Assembly (NCBI GenBank): GCA_946127115.1 | Contig: CAMGYI010000002.1 | Span: 372,001-436,000, forward strand | Origin: an uncultured Chlamydia sp. | GTDB lineage: Bacteria > Chlamydiota > Chlamydiia > Chlamydiales > Simkaniaceae | DNA: 64,000 nucleotides | Reading direction: 5' to 3' | Shown: positions 54,247-61,870 of the stretch, one piece after another | Position numbering within the stretch: the stretch's first letter is position 1 | Layout of the letters: each line of letters opens with the position of its first letter | The notes under the pieces: model-generated | Seen by the model: the letters and a program-made list of their open reading frames with translations, nothing else | What the model was told of the DNA's origin: nothing | Database searches by the model: none | Made by a program: the position numbers and the translations under genes

Positions 54247-54393
54247 TTAACGGTTGCTCTTAAGGTAGCAAGACTGGGAATCGAGATTTCTGAAAGCCCT
54301 TCTGTTGTTTTGGCTCCGGCTCTTGCCAAATTTCAGGGGAAGAGCGGCGCGTTCAAAATTCTCGAATAAATACTGCTGGAGCCATATGACAAG

Positions 54394-54482
54394 TTTTAAT
54401 CGGGGTGCCCTTTTGGGCTGAGAGGTACATAGTGTCAACCCGCAAAACCTGATCTAGATAATTCTAGCGGAGGAAATTAAAA
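54394..54482 (+). promoter_or_regulatory. TPP riboswitch (THI element)
   Basis: All conserved blocks of the thiamine pyrophosphate aptamer are in order: GGGGTGCCC (54402-54410), GGGCTGAGAGG (54415-54425), the P3 side ending AACCCGC, ACCTGATCTAGATAAT (54447-54462) and GCGGAGGAAA. P1 is TTTTAAT (54394-54400) pairing with ATTAAAA (54476-54482), which ends on the A of the ATG. The conserved GGAGG (54469-54473) is also the Shine-Dalgarno of the next gene, so TPP binding should hide it directly. No terminator hairpin lies between aptamer and gene, so control is at translation. Confidence 0.95.
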
Positions 54483-54754
54483 TGATCTTATTAGTAATTA
54501 GTATTGTTGCGTCAGCAACGTCTGTTCTTTCTCTTATTCCTCAGATTTATCGCACCTATCGCTTGAAGTCGGCAAGTGATCTTTCCCTTTTGATGCTCAT
54601 CAATTTTCTGGTGTGCTCACTCAGCTGGGTGGCCTATGGTGGAATAACGGGAATGGTCTCAGTCTGGGTTACCAACATGATGATGACGGTTTTTTCCATT
54701 GTCCTGATTATTTTTAAAATCAGGTATTCACCGAATGTAAAGCAATGCAATTAA
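54482..54754 (+). CDS. SemiSWEET/PQ-loop transporter, candidate thiamine importer
   Basis: A 90-residue protein with three membrane helices (about 2-21, 34-55, 60-80), the half-transporter form that works as a dimer. The PQ motif is at 20-21 (SLIPQIYRTYRLKSASDLSL), and W49 and N65 fall where the sugar-pocket Trp and Asn lie in Leptospira SemiSWEET. SemiSWEETs carry sugars, but here the gene is the first behind a TPP riboswitch and overlaps thiamine pyrophosphokinase by ten bases. I infer transport of thiamine or a thiamine compound. Family assignment is firm; substrate is inference. Confidence 0.88.
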   Translation: MILLVISIVASATSVLSLIPQIYRTYRLKSASDLSLLMLINFLVCSLSWVAYGGITGMVSVWVTNMMMTVFSIVLIIFKIRYSPNVKQCN

Positions 54755-55443
54755 TTGGAGAAATCATTGCCTCTCATCGAAGTGTGATCTGCTTAGATAG
54801 CGGAGAGTTTGATAAAAAAGTTCTAGACTTTGTAAAAGCCTCAGCTGTTGTAATCGCTGCAGATGGAGCAGCCAATTGGATGGGAGAAAAGGGTCTTAAA
54901 CCTCAATATATTGTTGGAGATGGTGATTCTGTTTCCTTAACACACCCACACCCCGACGCAGAAGAAATATATAGTGCCGATCAGAACACAACTGACTTTG
55001 AAAAGTGCATACAATTTGCGCAAGAAAAACGGCTACTCCCAAGCTTAATTTTGGGCTTTAATGGAGGAGAAATAGATCACGTTTTGGGAAATGTGCAAAG
55101 CCTTCTTAAGAAATCTGAAGGAGTATCACTATTTTTCGTTGATAGCTACTACAAGAGAGGTAGCACAGGAATCAAAATAGGCCTTCCTCTTTCTAAAGGG
55201 AGCTACCGTATGGCTGTTCAAATAAACGCAACAGTTTCTATCCTCCCTTTTTGCTTTTGTCAGATAACATCTAAGGGGCTGATCTGGGAGTTAACCGATC
55301 AAACGCTGACCCAAGACGGCCTTTTGTCAATTAGAAATCGCGCGTCAAAAAAAGAGGTTGAACTACAAGTTAAAGAAAGGAAAGCCTTGGTAATCGTCGA
55401 CTATTTGATCGGGAACCACATTGCTGCTTTAGATAGTCCATAA
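54745..55443 (+). CDS. thiN: Thiamine pyrophosphokinase
   Basis: Transfers pyrophosphate from ATP to thiamine, giving TPP in one step. The 232 residues keep the family blocks: AADGAAN (38-44), GDGDS (58-62), NTTDFEKC (81-88) and GGEIDHVLGN (107-116; the usual Arg of GGRxDH is Glu). The C-terminal beta-sandwich domain (SKGLIWELTDQ, SIRNRAS) binds thiamine. It overlaps the SemiSWEET gene by ten bases and shares its TPP riboswitch. No thiamine synthesis genes are seen, so this is a salvage pathway. Confidence 0.92.
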   Translation: MQLIGEIIASHRSVICLDSGEFDKKVLDFVKASAVVIAADGAANWMGEKGLKPQYIVGDGDSVSLTHPHPDAEEIYSADQNTTDFEKCIQFAQEKRLLPSLILGFNGGEIDHVLGNVQSLLKKSEGVSLFFVDSYYKRGSTGIKIGLPLSKGSYRMAVQINATVSILPFCFCQITSKGLIWELTDQTLTQDGLLSIRNRASKKEVELQVKERKALVIVDYLIGNHIAALDSP

Positions 55444-55507
55444 ACGACTCGTAGTTAGACTCCTTTTATCTTTCTCCAATCAAAAATACCCAATCATTCA
55501 AAGATGG

Positions 55508-56260
55508 ATGGTCCATAGAAAGTGGAGTTGGGTGTGTGTTGCACGAATGGTATTTTCACTGGATTATTCTATGGGAAATAGGGTATTTAGAACAATCCCG
55601 AGTGGTAGTTTTGCTTATGTAGCAATAAATACGGGCAATACTATTCAAGTTATCGATACTAGCTCAAATACGATTGTTGGTTCAATTCATGTTAATCCTG
55701 ATCCAATAGGTATTGCAATCACCCCAGATGGTAATTTTGTCTACATAGGAGACGGTAGTGTTATCAGTACCAGCTCAAATACAGTTGTTGATACGATACC
55801 GGCGATGAGCCTGGGAGAACAGCCGGTAGACGTTGCAATCACCCCAGATGGTAGTCTGATTTATATGCCAATAAATGCAACTGACACTATTAAGGTTATC
55901 GATGCCAGTTCAAACACAGTTATTCATACAATCAATGTTGGAGATGGTCCGGCGGGTGTTGCTATCTTTCATTCACAATCCAAACTTAATGTATATGGCA
56001 CCGCTAAGAAAGATATATTTTTATCTCAAACAGACCTTTTTAATACGATCCATTGGTCTTCTCCTACTAATACCACGCCTCCCATTCAATACCGTATCTC
56101 ACGTAATTCACAGCTTATTTCTATTATTCCCGCAAGTGGGTCTCTCGTTTTTGAAGATCATAATCTTAAGAAAAATCAAACCATTACCTACGTGATTGTT
56201 GCTGAAGATGTGTCGGGCCCTATATCTCAAGGAAAAATTACTCTAAAAACTAAATCTTAA
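55508..56260 (+). CDS. YVTN beta-propeller-repeat protein, probably truncated
   Basis: A 250-residue protein with about three YVTN-type blades (FAYVAINTGNTIQVIDTSS, TPDGNFVYIG, TPDGSLIYMPINATDTIKVI) and a fibronectin-like C-terminal part (TYVIVAEDVSGPISQGKI). Such propellers usually have seven blades and a signal peptide; here the first 25 residues look random and no signal is present, so the 5' end was probably lost. A surface or periplasmic binding role would be typical of intact members. It is followed 15 bases later by a barrel gene. Confidence 0.65.
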   Translation: MVHRKWSWVCVARMVFSLDYSMGNRVFRTIPSGSFAYVAINTGNTIQVIDTSSNTIVGSIHVNPDPIGIAITPDGNFVYIGDGSVISTSSNTVVDTIPAMSLGEQPVDVAITPDGSLIYMPINATDTIKVIDASSNTVIHTINVGDGPAGVAIFHSQSKLNVYGTAKKDIFLSQTDLFNTIHWSSPTNTTPPIQYRISRNSQLISIIPASGSLVFEDHNLKKNQTITYVIVAEDVSGPISQGKITLKTKS

Positions 56261-56275
56261 AAAATAGAGTTAACT

Positions 56276-56878
56276 ATGTTTCAAAAGATCCAAAAAATTC
56301 TAATTATAAGCGGTTTTGTCAGCTGTTTGATTTTACCCCTTCATCTTTCTGCATTCGAAGTTCTCCCTGAATTCAAAGCAGCTTATTTTTATCCTTCGGA
56401 TCATCGCTTTCAAGACGTTTACTCCGATGCAGGTTTCTATAATTTTGAAACCAATGTCCAATCTTGGAGGAACATATACTCCTGGGCTAGTCTTGGTTTC
56501 TTATACACATCAGGAACATCCATTGGAGAACCCAAAAAAACAGAATTATATATGATTCCTATTGGACTTGGCCTAAAGTACTTATTTAGGCATAATCAAT
56601 GTGTCCAGCCCTATCTCGGGTTAGGTCTAGTCGTTGCTTATACTCATATTTATAACGACTCTAAGTTTGTTATGCGCAATCAGACTAAATGGGGAGTTAG
56701 AGGAATTGCTAAAGCAGGTTTCTTAACCTATATATCCCGGTCTCTATTTTTTGATTTTTTTCTAGACTATACATATTTAAAAAGGACCTTTGACACTCCA
56801 AAAAATAAGCTTGTTATCAACCATAAAGTTGATTTAAGTGGGTTGTCAATTGGGGGAGGTATTGGGTATTGTTTTTAA
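56276..56878 (+). CDS. Predicted outer membrane beta-barrel protein
   Basis: A 200-residue protein with a signal peptide (hydrophobic 8-23, cleavage near LSA) and about eight amphipathic strands; PIGLGLKYLF and PYLGLGLVVAYTHIY are typical of OprW/OmpW-like or porin-family 8-stranded barrels. The end GGGIGYCF puts phenylalanine last. It is close behind the propeller gene, so both may act at the surface. Function unknown. Confidence 0.75.
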   Translation: MFQKIQKILIISGFVSCLILPLHLSAFEVLPEFKAAYFYPSDHRFQDVYSDAGFYNFETNVQSWRNIYSWASLGFLYTSGTSIGEPKKTELYMIPIGLGLKYLFRHNQCVQPYLGLGLVVAYTHIYNDSKFVMRNQTKWGVRGIAKAGFLTYISRSLFFDFFLDYTYLKRTFDTPKNKLVINHKVDLSGLSIGGGIGYCF

Positions 56879-57213
56879 AGCGACTGTATTACAAAAATGT
56901 ATACTTCTCCTTCTGGAATTCAATAACTCCTCGGCTAAAGGCAGGCTGATCCGATTCTTCTTTCCGATACAGATATTCACACCAGCGATTCAGAAGATTA
57001 CAACTCCTCCTTACATCGAAGGTCTAATACTTCTCGACGACGCACAAACCTGTATGCGAAGTGTAACGAAAGGATTAGACAGAGCTTTAGGTTTGCAGTG
57101 AGTGGTCTATAACTGGATTCACCCTCAGTTCTTTCACGGAACAATCCATTTCAGTTTCTAATGGCTCCCTTTGCACAGATTCCTCAATGCAGCTCTAATT
57201 ATACACTCGATTA

Positions 57214-57231
57214 TACCAAATATATTTGGTA
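57214..57231. repeat. Perfect 18-bp palindrome
   Basis: TACCAAATATATTTGGTA reads the same on both strands. It lies about 100 bases before the IS fragment and about 330 bases past the barrel gene. It may be an operator or an insertion-target remnant. Confidence 0.5.
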
Positions 57232-57330
57232 ATATCAGTTTTCTTTGCCGATGATGTTCATGTTGAGAGGGGAGGGAAAAACATCTAAAATCTATGCTTT
57301 TTCTTAATCAAAAGAAAGAAGAAAGACACC

Positions 57331-57423
57331 ATGAATTATCAATACCCATTCAAGTATCGCCATTATTCAGCAGATATTATATTGCCTTGCGTCCTATGGT
57401 GTCTGCGTTATGCAAGGCATTGA
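57331..57423 (+). pseudogene. IS6-family transposase fragment
   Basis: Thirty codons from ATG to TGA encode a start like that of IS6/IS26-group transposases (FKYRHYSADIILPCVLWCLR matches the usual FKGRHF..(D/E)IIL.(A/C)VRWY..Y pattern). Nothing of the catalytic domain follows. A decayed remnant. Confidence 0.55.
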
Positions 57424-57563
57424 CATAGAAAAAGACTCTTGAACCGTACAAAATGGCGGCTCAGACTACTAAGCTTCACCTTGCTAAGCTCCATTCAAAG
57501 ATATTGGAACACAGGGTCGGCTCGATAAAGGTCTATCAAAAGTATCGAAATATAATTGACACC

Positions 57564-57899
57564 CTAATAGTTTGGATAGGGGTCATCTGAATAGATAGCC
57601 TCAAATGGTGGTGGATTGGAAACTTTCGTGTACTTTCCAACGACCTTTCCGTCTTGAATCACGATATAATAGCGACGCTGCTCGATGATTTGCGTCTCCA
57701 TTGTGATCTTTTCGATGTATTCGTAGGTCTCTTTTCCTTCCCCTTTCGATACAATTTTATAAGGTTTTCCGTACTGCTTTTCGATATCCTGCGTTGTCAT
57801 TCCCACTTCAACTTCAGCATACTTGTCGCGCGTCATGATTTCACCACTTGCTCCGCAACCCATTAAGAATAGAATCCCTAACAAAAAAACGTACTTCAT
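57564..57899 (-). CDS. Small BamE/SmpA-like lipoprotein
   Basis: A 111-residue lipoprotein with signal peptide and lipobox LMGC (cysteine 15). TRDKYAEVEVGMTTQDIEKQYGKP follows the SmpA/OmlA pattern (...vGMt..qV...lG.P), and the rest fits the small alpha-beta fold with two strands. BamE-type proteins support outer membrane protein assembly; other SmpA-like lipoproteins have unrelated roles. It stands alone on the minus strand. Confidence 0.75.
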   Translation of the reverse strand: MKYVFLLGILFLMGCGASGEIMTRDKYAEVEVGMTTQDIEKQYGKPYKIVSKGEGKETYEYIEKITMETQIIEQRRYYIVIQDGKVVGKYTKVSNPPPFEAIYSDDPYPNY

Positions 57900-58182
57900 A
57901 AATTACCTACCTATTCCAGGTAATATCTATTATAACTATTATTATCAATGGATCTCCTTCAATATTTATTAAAAAATTGACAGAAACCTTTTCATATGGC
58001 TACCCTGCTCGCGTTCTCAAACATAAAAGGGAATGGTGTGTCTGAGCTAACAATCTCTATATCAATCAATGGCAAAGCAAAGTTACAGCTTTCAATTTAA
58101 CGCATTAGAAAAACTTTCAAGAAAATTTGTGATTACCGCACCATTAGTTCAGGATGCGGCTGTAGAGAGAGTCGCCTTATCT

Positions 58183-58632
58183 TCAATGTTTGATTTGGCG
58201 CCAGATTTTTCCATGAATGACAGTGCGAAAATCATCATTGGTGGCATATTCGGCGTGCATAAGATATGTATCGGGGGCTTCTCCCCTTTCATAAAATTCG
58301 AACCCTTCAAAGCCCAGATGATTAAGGCGAAACTCCCAACCAATCAGGTTATCATTAACCATCCCCTTGCCAACAACTTTACCAAGAGATTGATTTTCGA
58401 GTTCAATATGAAATCCTCTTCGGGTGATATCATAAAAGGCGAATTGGTTTTGCATGACATCTGAGAGCCCTGAAATTTGAATTTCTTGTAGAGAGTCAAC
58501 ACGCCCCTTTTCATCAAATTCGGGAACTTTCCACCACGTATAAAAGGCAAGCTCTTCATCCGTCATGGAAAGGGTAATTTTTCCCTCTCCGAGCCATGAA
58601 CCTGATTTAAAAATAAATGGATGTTTTGTCAA
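58183..58632 (-). CDS. Hypothetical protein coupled to rodA
   Basis: A 149-residue protein that I do not recognise. The start TKHPFIFKSGSWLGEGKITLS has the G-x-W-x-GEG pattern of lipocalin-like or DUF1579/YcgL-type small barrels, and the rest alternates beta strands. The frame continues upstream within rodA, but the likely start is TTG 58632, which overlaps the rodA TGA (TTGA) and has AAGG upstream. No signal peptide. An antisense 131-codon frame overlaps it; I judge the minus frame more protein-like. Confidence 0.65.
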   Translation of the reverse strand: MTKHPFIFKSGSWLGEGKITLSMTDEELAFYTWWKVPEFDEKGRVDSLQEIQISGLSDVMQNQFAFYDITRRGFHIELENQSLGKVVGKGMVNDNLIGWEFRLNHLGFEGFEFYERGEAPDTYLMHAEYATNDDFRTVIHGKIWRQIKH

Positions 58633-59762
58633 AACATAAACCTTCTTGTGTAAACGCTCTGCAATATCCCAAGAGCGCTCATTGTCAATGTGACGGAAGA
58701 TCCTCCGTAGGTCACTAATACCAGAGGCACTCCAGTAATGGGCAAAAAACCGCACATCATTCCAATGTTAATTACCACATGGATGGCCAAATATACAGCA
58801 ATTCCGGAGGAAAGAACCCGCCCAAAATGGTCTCTAGCTACCGCTGTTACTTGAAAGCTACAGTAAATCAATCCGAAAAATAAGAGAAGCATAAAAACCA
58901 CCCCTAAAATTCCATATTCTTCTGCAAATGCTGGGAAAACAGAGTCGGTATGAGCTGCGGGAAGGAATTGCCTTCCTGTAAACATACTTTTTTTTAAACC
59001 ACTACCAATATATCCGCCGAGAGCAATCGCTGTTTTGGCTGCTTGATGGTGATAGGTATCAGGATCAAATCTTTCGTACTGATATTCTTTTAAAACTTTT
59101 GTTGCGATAGGACGGAGCTCTTCATGAGAAAAGATCCCGGTAAAGATAAGGGAAATTAAAACCAAGACTGCAACGCCCATAATCGACATGATTTTTATCA
59201 CTTTCCGTTTGATCCCACCAAAATAAAACATCCCTAATGTCATGGGATATAAAACCATTGCAGAACCTAGGTCAGGCTGTTTTAAAATGAGAAAAAATGG
59301 AATGAAAACGACAAGCGATGCTTGAAAAAAAGTTCTCCAGTCCTCCACGCTTCTTCCTTTTTTTTCGAGGAACCAACTCAGGGTAAGGACAAGTGAAAGT
59401 TTAGCATATTCAGAGGGTTGCAGAGTTCCTCCTACAAAAGGGATACGGTACCAACGATGGACATGTTGAATCGACTCTGTAAAAAAAAGACCAAGGAGGA
59501 GTAGAATGGTCCCAACGTAGAGAATCCATGCCCACTCACGGAGTTTGTGGTAGTCGAGGCCTGCAAAAAATAGATAACAAAGGATCCCAACGCCGAAACG
59601 TTGAATTTGGTTTTTAACTGTAGGAGTAAAAAAATAATCTTCTCCAGTAATTTGAACCTCAGAGGTAGTTGACGCAATAATCAAGATGCTTATCACCATT
59701 AAAATGGCGATGATCGGAAGGGTCCTAAAGTCGATGCGCCTTAAATACTGATGGTTCCACAT
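58629..59762 (-). CDS. rodA: Rod shape-determining protein RodA (SEDS glycosyltransferase)
   Basis: SEDS-family peptidoglycan polymerase, 377 residues and about ten membrane segments. Family blocks: WYRIPFVGGTLQPSEYAKLSLV, KQPDLGSAMVL, and near the end FAEEYGILGVVFMLLL and GVPLVLVTYGGSS. In chlamydiae, which lack FtsZ and make only a ring-like septal peptidoglycan, RodA with MreB drives polarised division. It is divergent from birA with 29 bases between starts, the order I recall in Chlamydia. Confidence 0.95.
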   Translation of the reverse strand: MWNHQYLRRIDFRTLPIIAILMVISILIIASTTSEVQITGEDYFFTPTVKNQIQRFGVGILCYLFFAGLDYHKLREWAWILYVGTILLLLGLFFTESIQHVHRWYRIPFVGGTLQPSEYAKLSLVLTLSWFLEKKGRSVEDWRTFFQASLVVFIPFFLILKQPDLGSAMVLYPMTLGMFYFGGIKRKVIKIMSIMGVAVLVLISLIFTGIFSHEELRPIATKVLKEYQYERFDPDTYHHQAAKTAIALGGYIGSGLKKSMFTGRQFLPAAHTDSVFPAFAEEYGILGVVFMLLLFFGLIYCSFQVTAVARDHFGRVLSSGIAVYLAIHVVINIGMMCGFLPITGVPLVLVTYGGSSVTLTMSALGILQSVYTRRFMF

Positions 59763-59791
59763 ATGCGTATTCTCTAATATTTGGAGTTATT

Positions 59792-60526
59792 ATGGTAGAA
59801 AAAGTCACAACAATTCATCTTGATACTATTGATTCAACCAACACCTATGCCAAGGAAAACTATCAGCGGTTCGAGCAGGATGAGATTACAAGAATTACTG
59901 CAGATAAGCAGTTGAAAGGACGAGGGCGGTTTAAGCGGCAATGGCTTTCTCCAAAGGGAATGAATATCTATCTCACCTATTATTTCACTTTAAATAAGAA
60001 TGCTATGGATCTCAACAATCTAGCACAGATCCTTTGCCTCTCCATTGCTAAACTCCTCAATAAGGAAGGATTGGAACCTCAGATCAGATGGCCCAATGAT
60101 GTCCTTGTGAATCAAAAAAAAATCTCTGGAATCCTTTGTGAAACAATCGACCTTCAGGATAAATTTGGAGTAGTTTTAGGGGCAGGTATTAATATCAATA
60201 TGCCGCAGAAACTCCTTGAGAGCGTCGATCAACCTGCAACTTCCTTAATGACTGAAACAGGGAAAGAACATGACCGCAAAGATTTAATTAAAACCCTCGA
60301 TAAATTTTTTATCGAAGATTACCACCTTTACAAGAGGGATGGATTCAAACCTTTTTATATGAGTTACAATGCACTTCTTACCCATAAAGGTATGCCCATC
60401 ACCCTCAAACAAAATGGTCATACGATTTCAGGAACTCTCCGTTCCTTAAATCCTGATGGCCGTCTCAATCTCCTTCTTCCAGATGGAAAAATCCAAACGC
60501 TCAGCTCGGGTGAAATCAAAAAATGA
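59792..60526 (+). CDS. birA: Biotin--[acetyl-CoA-carboxylase] ligase
   Basis: Biotin protein ligase that attaches biotin to acetyl-CoA carboxylase BCCP. The 244 residues are the catalytic and C-terminal domains only: STNTYAKEN, GRGRFKRQWLSP (biotinyl-AMP loop, about 44-55), RWPNDVLVNQKKISGIL and GAGININMP. There is no N-terminal helix-turn-helix, so it does not repress transcription. It overlaps tag by four bases (ATGA). Confidence 0.95.
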   Translation: MVEKVTTIHLDTIDSTNTYAKENYQRFEQDEITRITADKQLKGRGRFKRQWLSPKGMNIYLTYYFTLNKNAMDLNNLAQILCLSIAKLLNKEGLEPQIRWPNDVLVNQKKISGILCETIDLQDKFGVVLGAGININMPQKLLESVDQPATSLMTETGKEHDRKDLIKTLDKFFIEDYHLYKRDGFKPFYMSYNALLTHKGMPITLKQNGHTISGTLRSLNPDGRLNLLLPDGKIQTLSSGEIKK

Positions 60527-61080
60527 GGGACCGCTGTTCTTGGGCTAAGGACAAGGGGCCCCTCCTTGCTGCCTACCACGACACAGAATGGGGCCGTCCC
60601 GTTCATAATGACCAAAAACATTTTGAGCTTCTCTGTCTAGAAGGCCAACAAGCAGGTCTTTCCTGGGAACTTGTCTTAAAAAAGCGGGAAGCTTACCGCA
60701 AAATCTTTTATCGATTCGACCCTACAAAAGTTGCTGAAATGACAGATAAACAGCTCCTAATTGCAACGCAAAACAAAGAGATCATTCGGAATAAACTAAA
60801 AGTATTCTCCATTCGAAAAAATGCTCGCCGCTTTCTAAGCATTCAAAGCGAAAAAGGGTCATTTGATTGCTATATCTGGAAATTTGTAGAGGACACTTCT
60901 CTTCCCTACCTAGAAATTCGGAGCTCTTCATCCGAAAGCATTGCCATTTCCAAAGAACTCAAAAATCGAGGGTTTTCTTTTGTTGGTCCCAAAATTATCT
61001 ATTCATATCTACAGGCAGCCGGCCTGGTCGTTGACCATACCGCTAATTGCTTTCTATCAAAAACAGCTCTGCTTCGATAA
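60523..61080 (+). CDS. tag: DNA-3-methyladenine glycosylase I
   Basis: Tag removes 3-methyladenine from alkylated DNA. The 185 residues show RCSWAK at the start, AAYHDTEWGRP, LEGQQAGLSWELVLKKR (with the catalytic region) and VVDHTANCF at the end. The four zinc ligands of the family (Cys near the N-terminus, His in YHD, His and Cys in the last block) are all present. Its ATG overlaps the birA stop. Confidence 0.95.
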   Translation: MRDRCSWAKDKGPLLAAYHDTEWGRPVHNDQKHFELLCLEGQQAGLSWELVLKKREAYRKIFYRFDPTKVAEMTDKQLLIATQNKEIIRNKLKVFSIRKNARRFLSIQSEKGSFDCYIWKFVEDTSLPYLEIRSSSSESIAISKELKNRGFSFVGPKIIYSYLQAAGLVVDHTANCFLSKTALLR

Positions 61081-61206
61081 TTGGCAAAAGGATGTGCAAG
61101 AAATCGGCGTATTTATAATCATAAAGAGCTTCTCTTCAGAGATGATTTTTTGGAACCAACAGCTCCGGAAGCTAAAAATCCAAATGAGCTATCCTTTCTG
61201 GCACTC

Positions 61207-61470
61207 TCAGCCACCCTTCCTCGTGTTAAAACCTGTGGGGCCTAAAATGCGCGTTTCAAACCCAATACTCATTTCCTTTAAGAAAATAATGTGCAGTTTG
61301 CGGCTGATACTCACCTGAAGCCTCTCATCCTGAGCGAGTCGTGTCATTCCTGAATGAGAGCCTGGGTTTTGGTGAGAATTAACTGCTTTGTTTAGATTCT
61401 TGTTGATGTTAGCAAAAGCCTTCTCATTATTCAAAATATTACTTGCATTTTCTAATGCTTCGATACTCAT
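61207..61470 (-). CDS. Small hypothetical protein
   Basis: An 87-residue protein. The first 45 residues are polar and helical (ENASNILNNEKAFANINKNL); from about residue 55 the composition changes to hydrophobic and basic (ISRKLHIIFLKEM). No family recognised. ATG 61470 has GGAG seven bases upstream, which supports translation. The change in character may mark a 3' truncation or fusion with unrelated sequence. Confidence 0.55.
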   Translation of the reverse strand: MSIEALENASNILNNEKAFANINKNLNKAVNSHQNPGSHSGMTRLAQDERLQVSISRKLHIIFLKEMSIGFETRILGPTGFNTRKGG

Positions 61471-61576
61471 ATGCTATCTCCAAAAGGTTAAAATGAGGAA
61501 CGTCACACCTTTTATCCTTTTCCCTATCAATTTTTAACAAAACCCCTTATTATTGGGCTTTAACAGGGGAGTTATT

Positions 61577-61870
61577 ATGGAAATTAAAGAAACAAATCTA
61601 TTTGAATTAAATTCTTTACGGCATGAAGAAACCCTTGCTTGTATAGAAAAACCTATTGGAAGCATCACTGATCCTATTGTGGAACAGTTTAAATCCGCTT
61701 TACAAGCAATCCAAGACAAGATTGATAAAGGCAAAAAGGATGATGCTCTTGATTTGGTCAATAAAGAGCTGAAAGCGCTCGATGAAAAGTATAGCGGATG
61801 CTACCTCTTTCCAGAACTTGCAGAGTTTAAACACTCTCTTCTAGCTTTTAAATATGAACTCAGTAATTAA
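61577..61870 (+). CDS. Small helical hypothetical protein
   Basis: A 97-residue acidic protein, mostly alpha-helical (FKSALQAIQDKIDKGKKDDA, VNKELKALDEKYSG), without signal peptide. ATG 61577 with GGGGAG five bases upstream is preferred over the longer open frame. It overlaps the nifU-like stop on the other strand by 11 bases. Its lysine- and glutamate-rich helices resemble small chaperone- or effector-like proteins; nothing decides. Confidence 0.65.
   Translation: MEIKETNLFELNSLRHEETLACIEKPIGSITDPIVEQFKSALQAIQDKIDKGKKDDALDLVNKELKALDEKYSGCYLFPELAEFKHSLLAFKYELSN

Larger units (their letters stand above)
56879..57563. other. Gene-poor region with mobile-element debris
   Basis: This 685-base region holds no intact gene. 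It contains an 18-bp perfect palindrome (57214-57231) and a 30-codon IS6-type transposase fragment (57331-57423). The rest resembles decayed sequence. Confidence 0.6.

Noticed and set aside
54229-54369. 46-residue plus-strand frame upstream of the TPP riboswitch
   Set aside because: It looks somewhat protein-like but has no Shine-Dalgarno at a usable distance and no recognisable family; kept out of the features.
58069-58464. 131-codon plus-strand frame antisense to the gene after rodA
   Set aside because: No Shine-Dalgarno, overlaps a more protein-like frame that is coupled to rodA by TTGA. A TTGACA at 57977 exists, but its -10 is poor.
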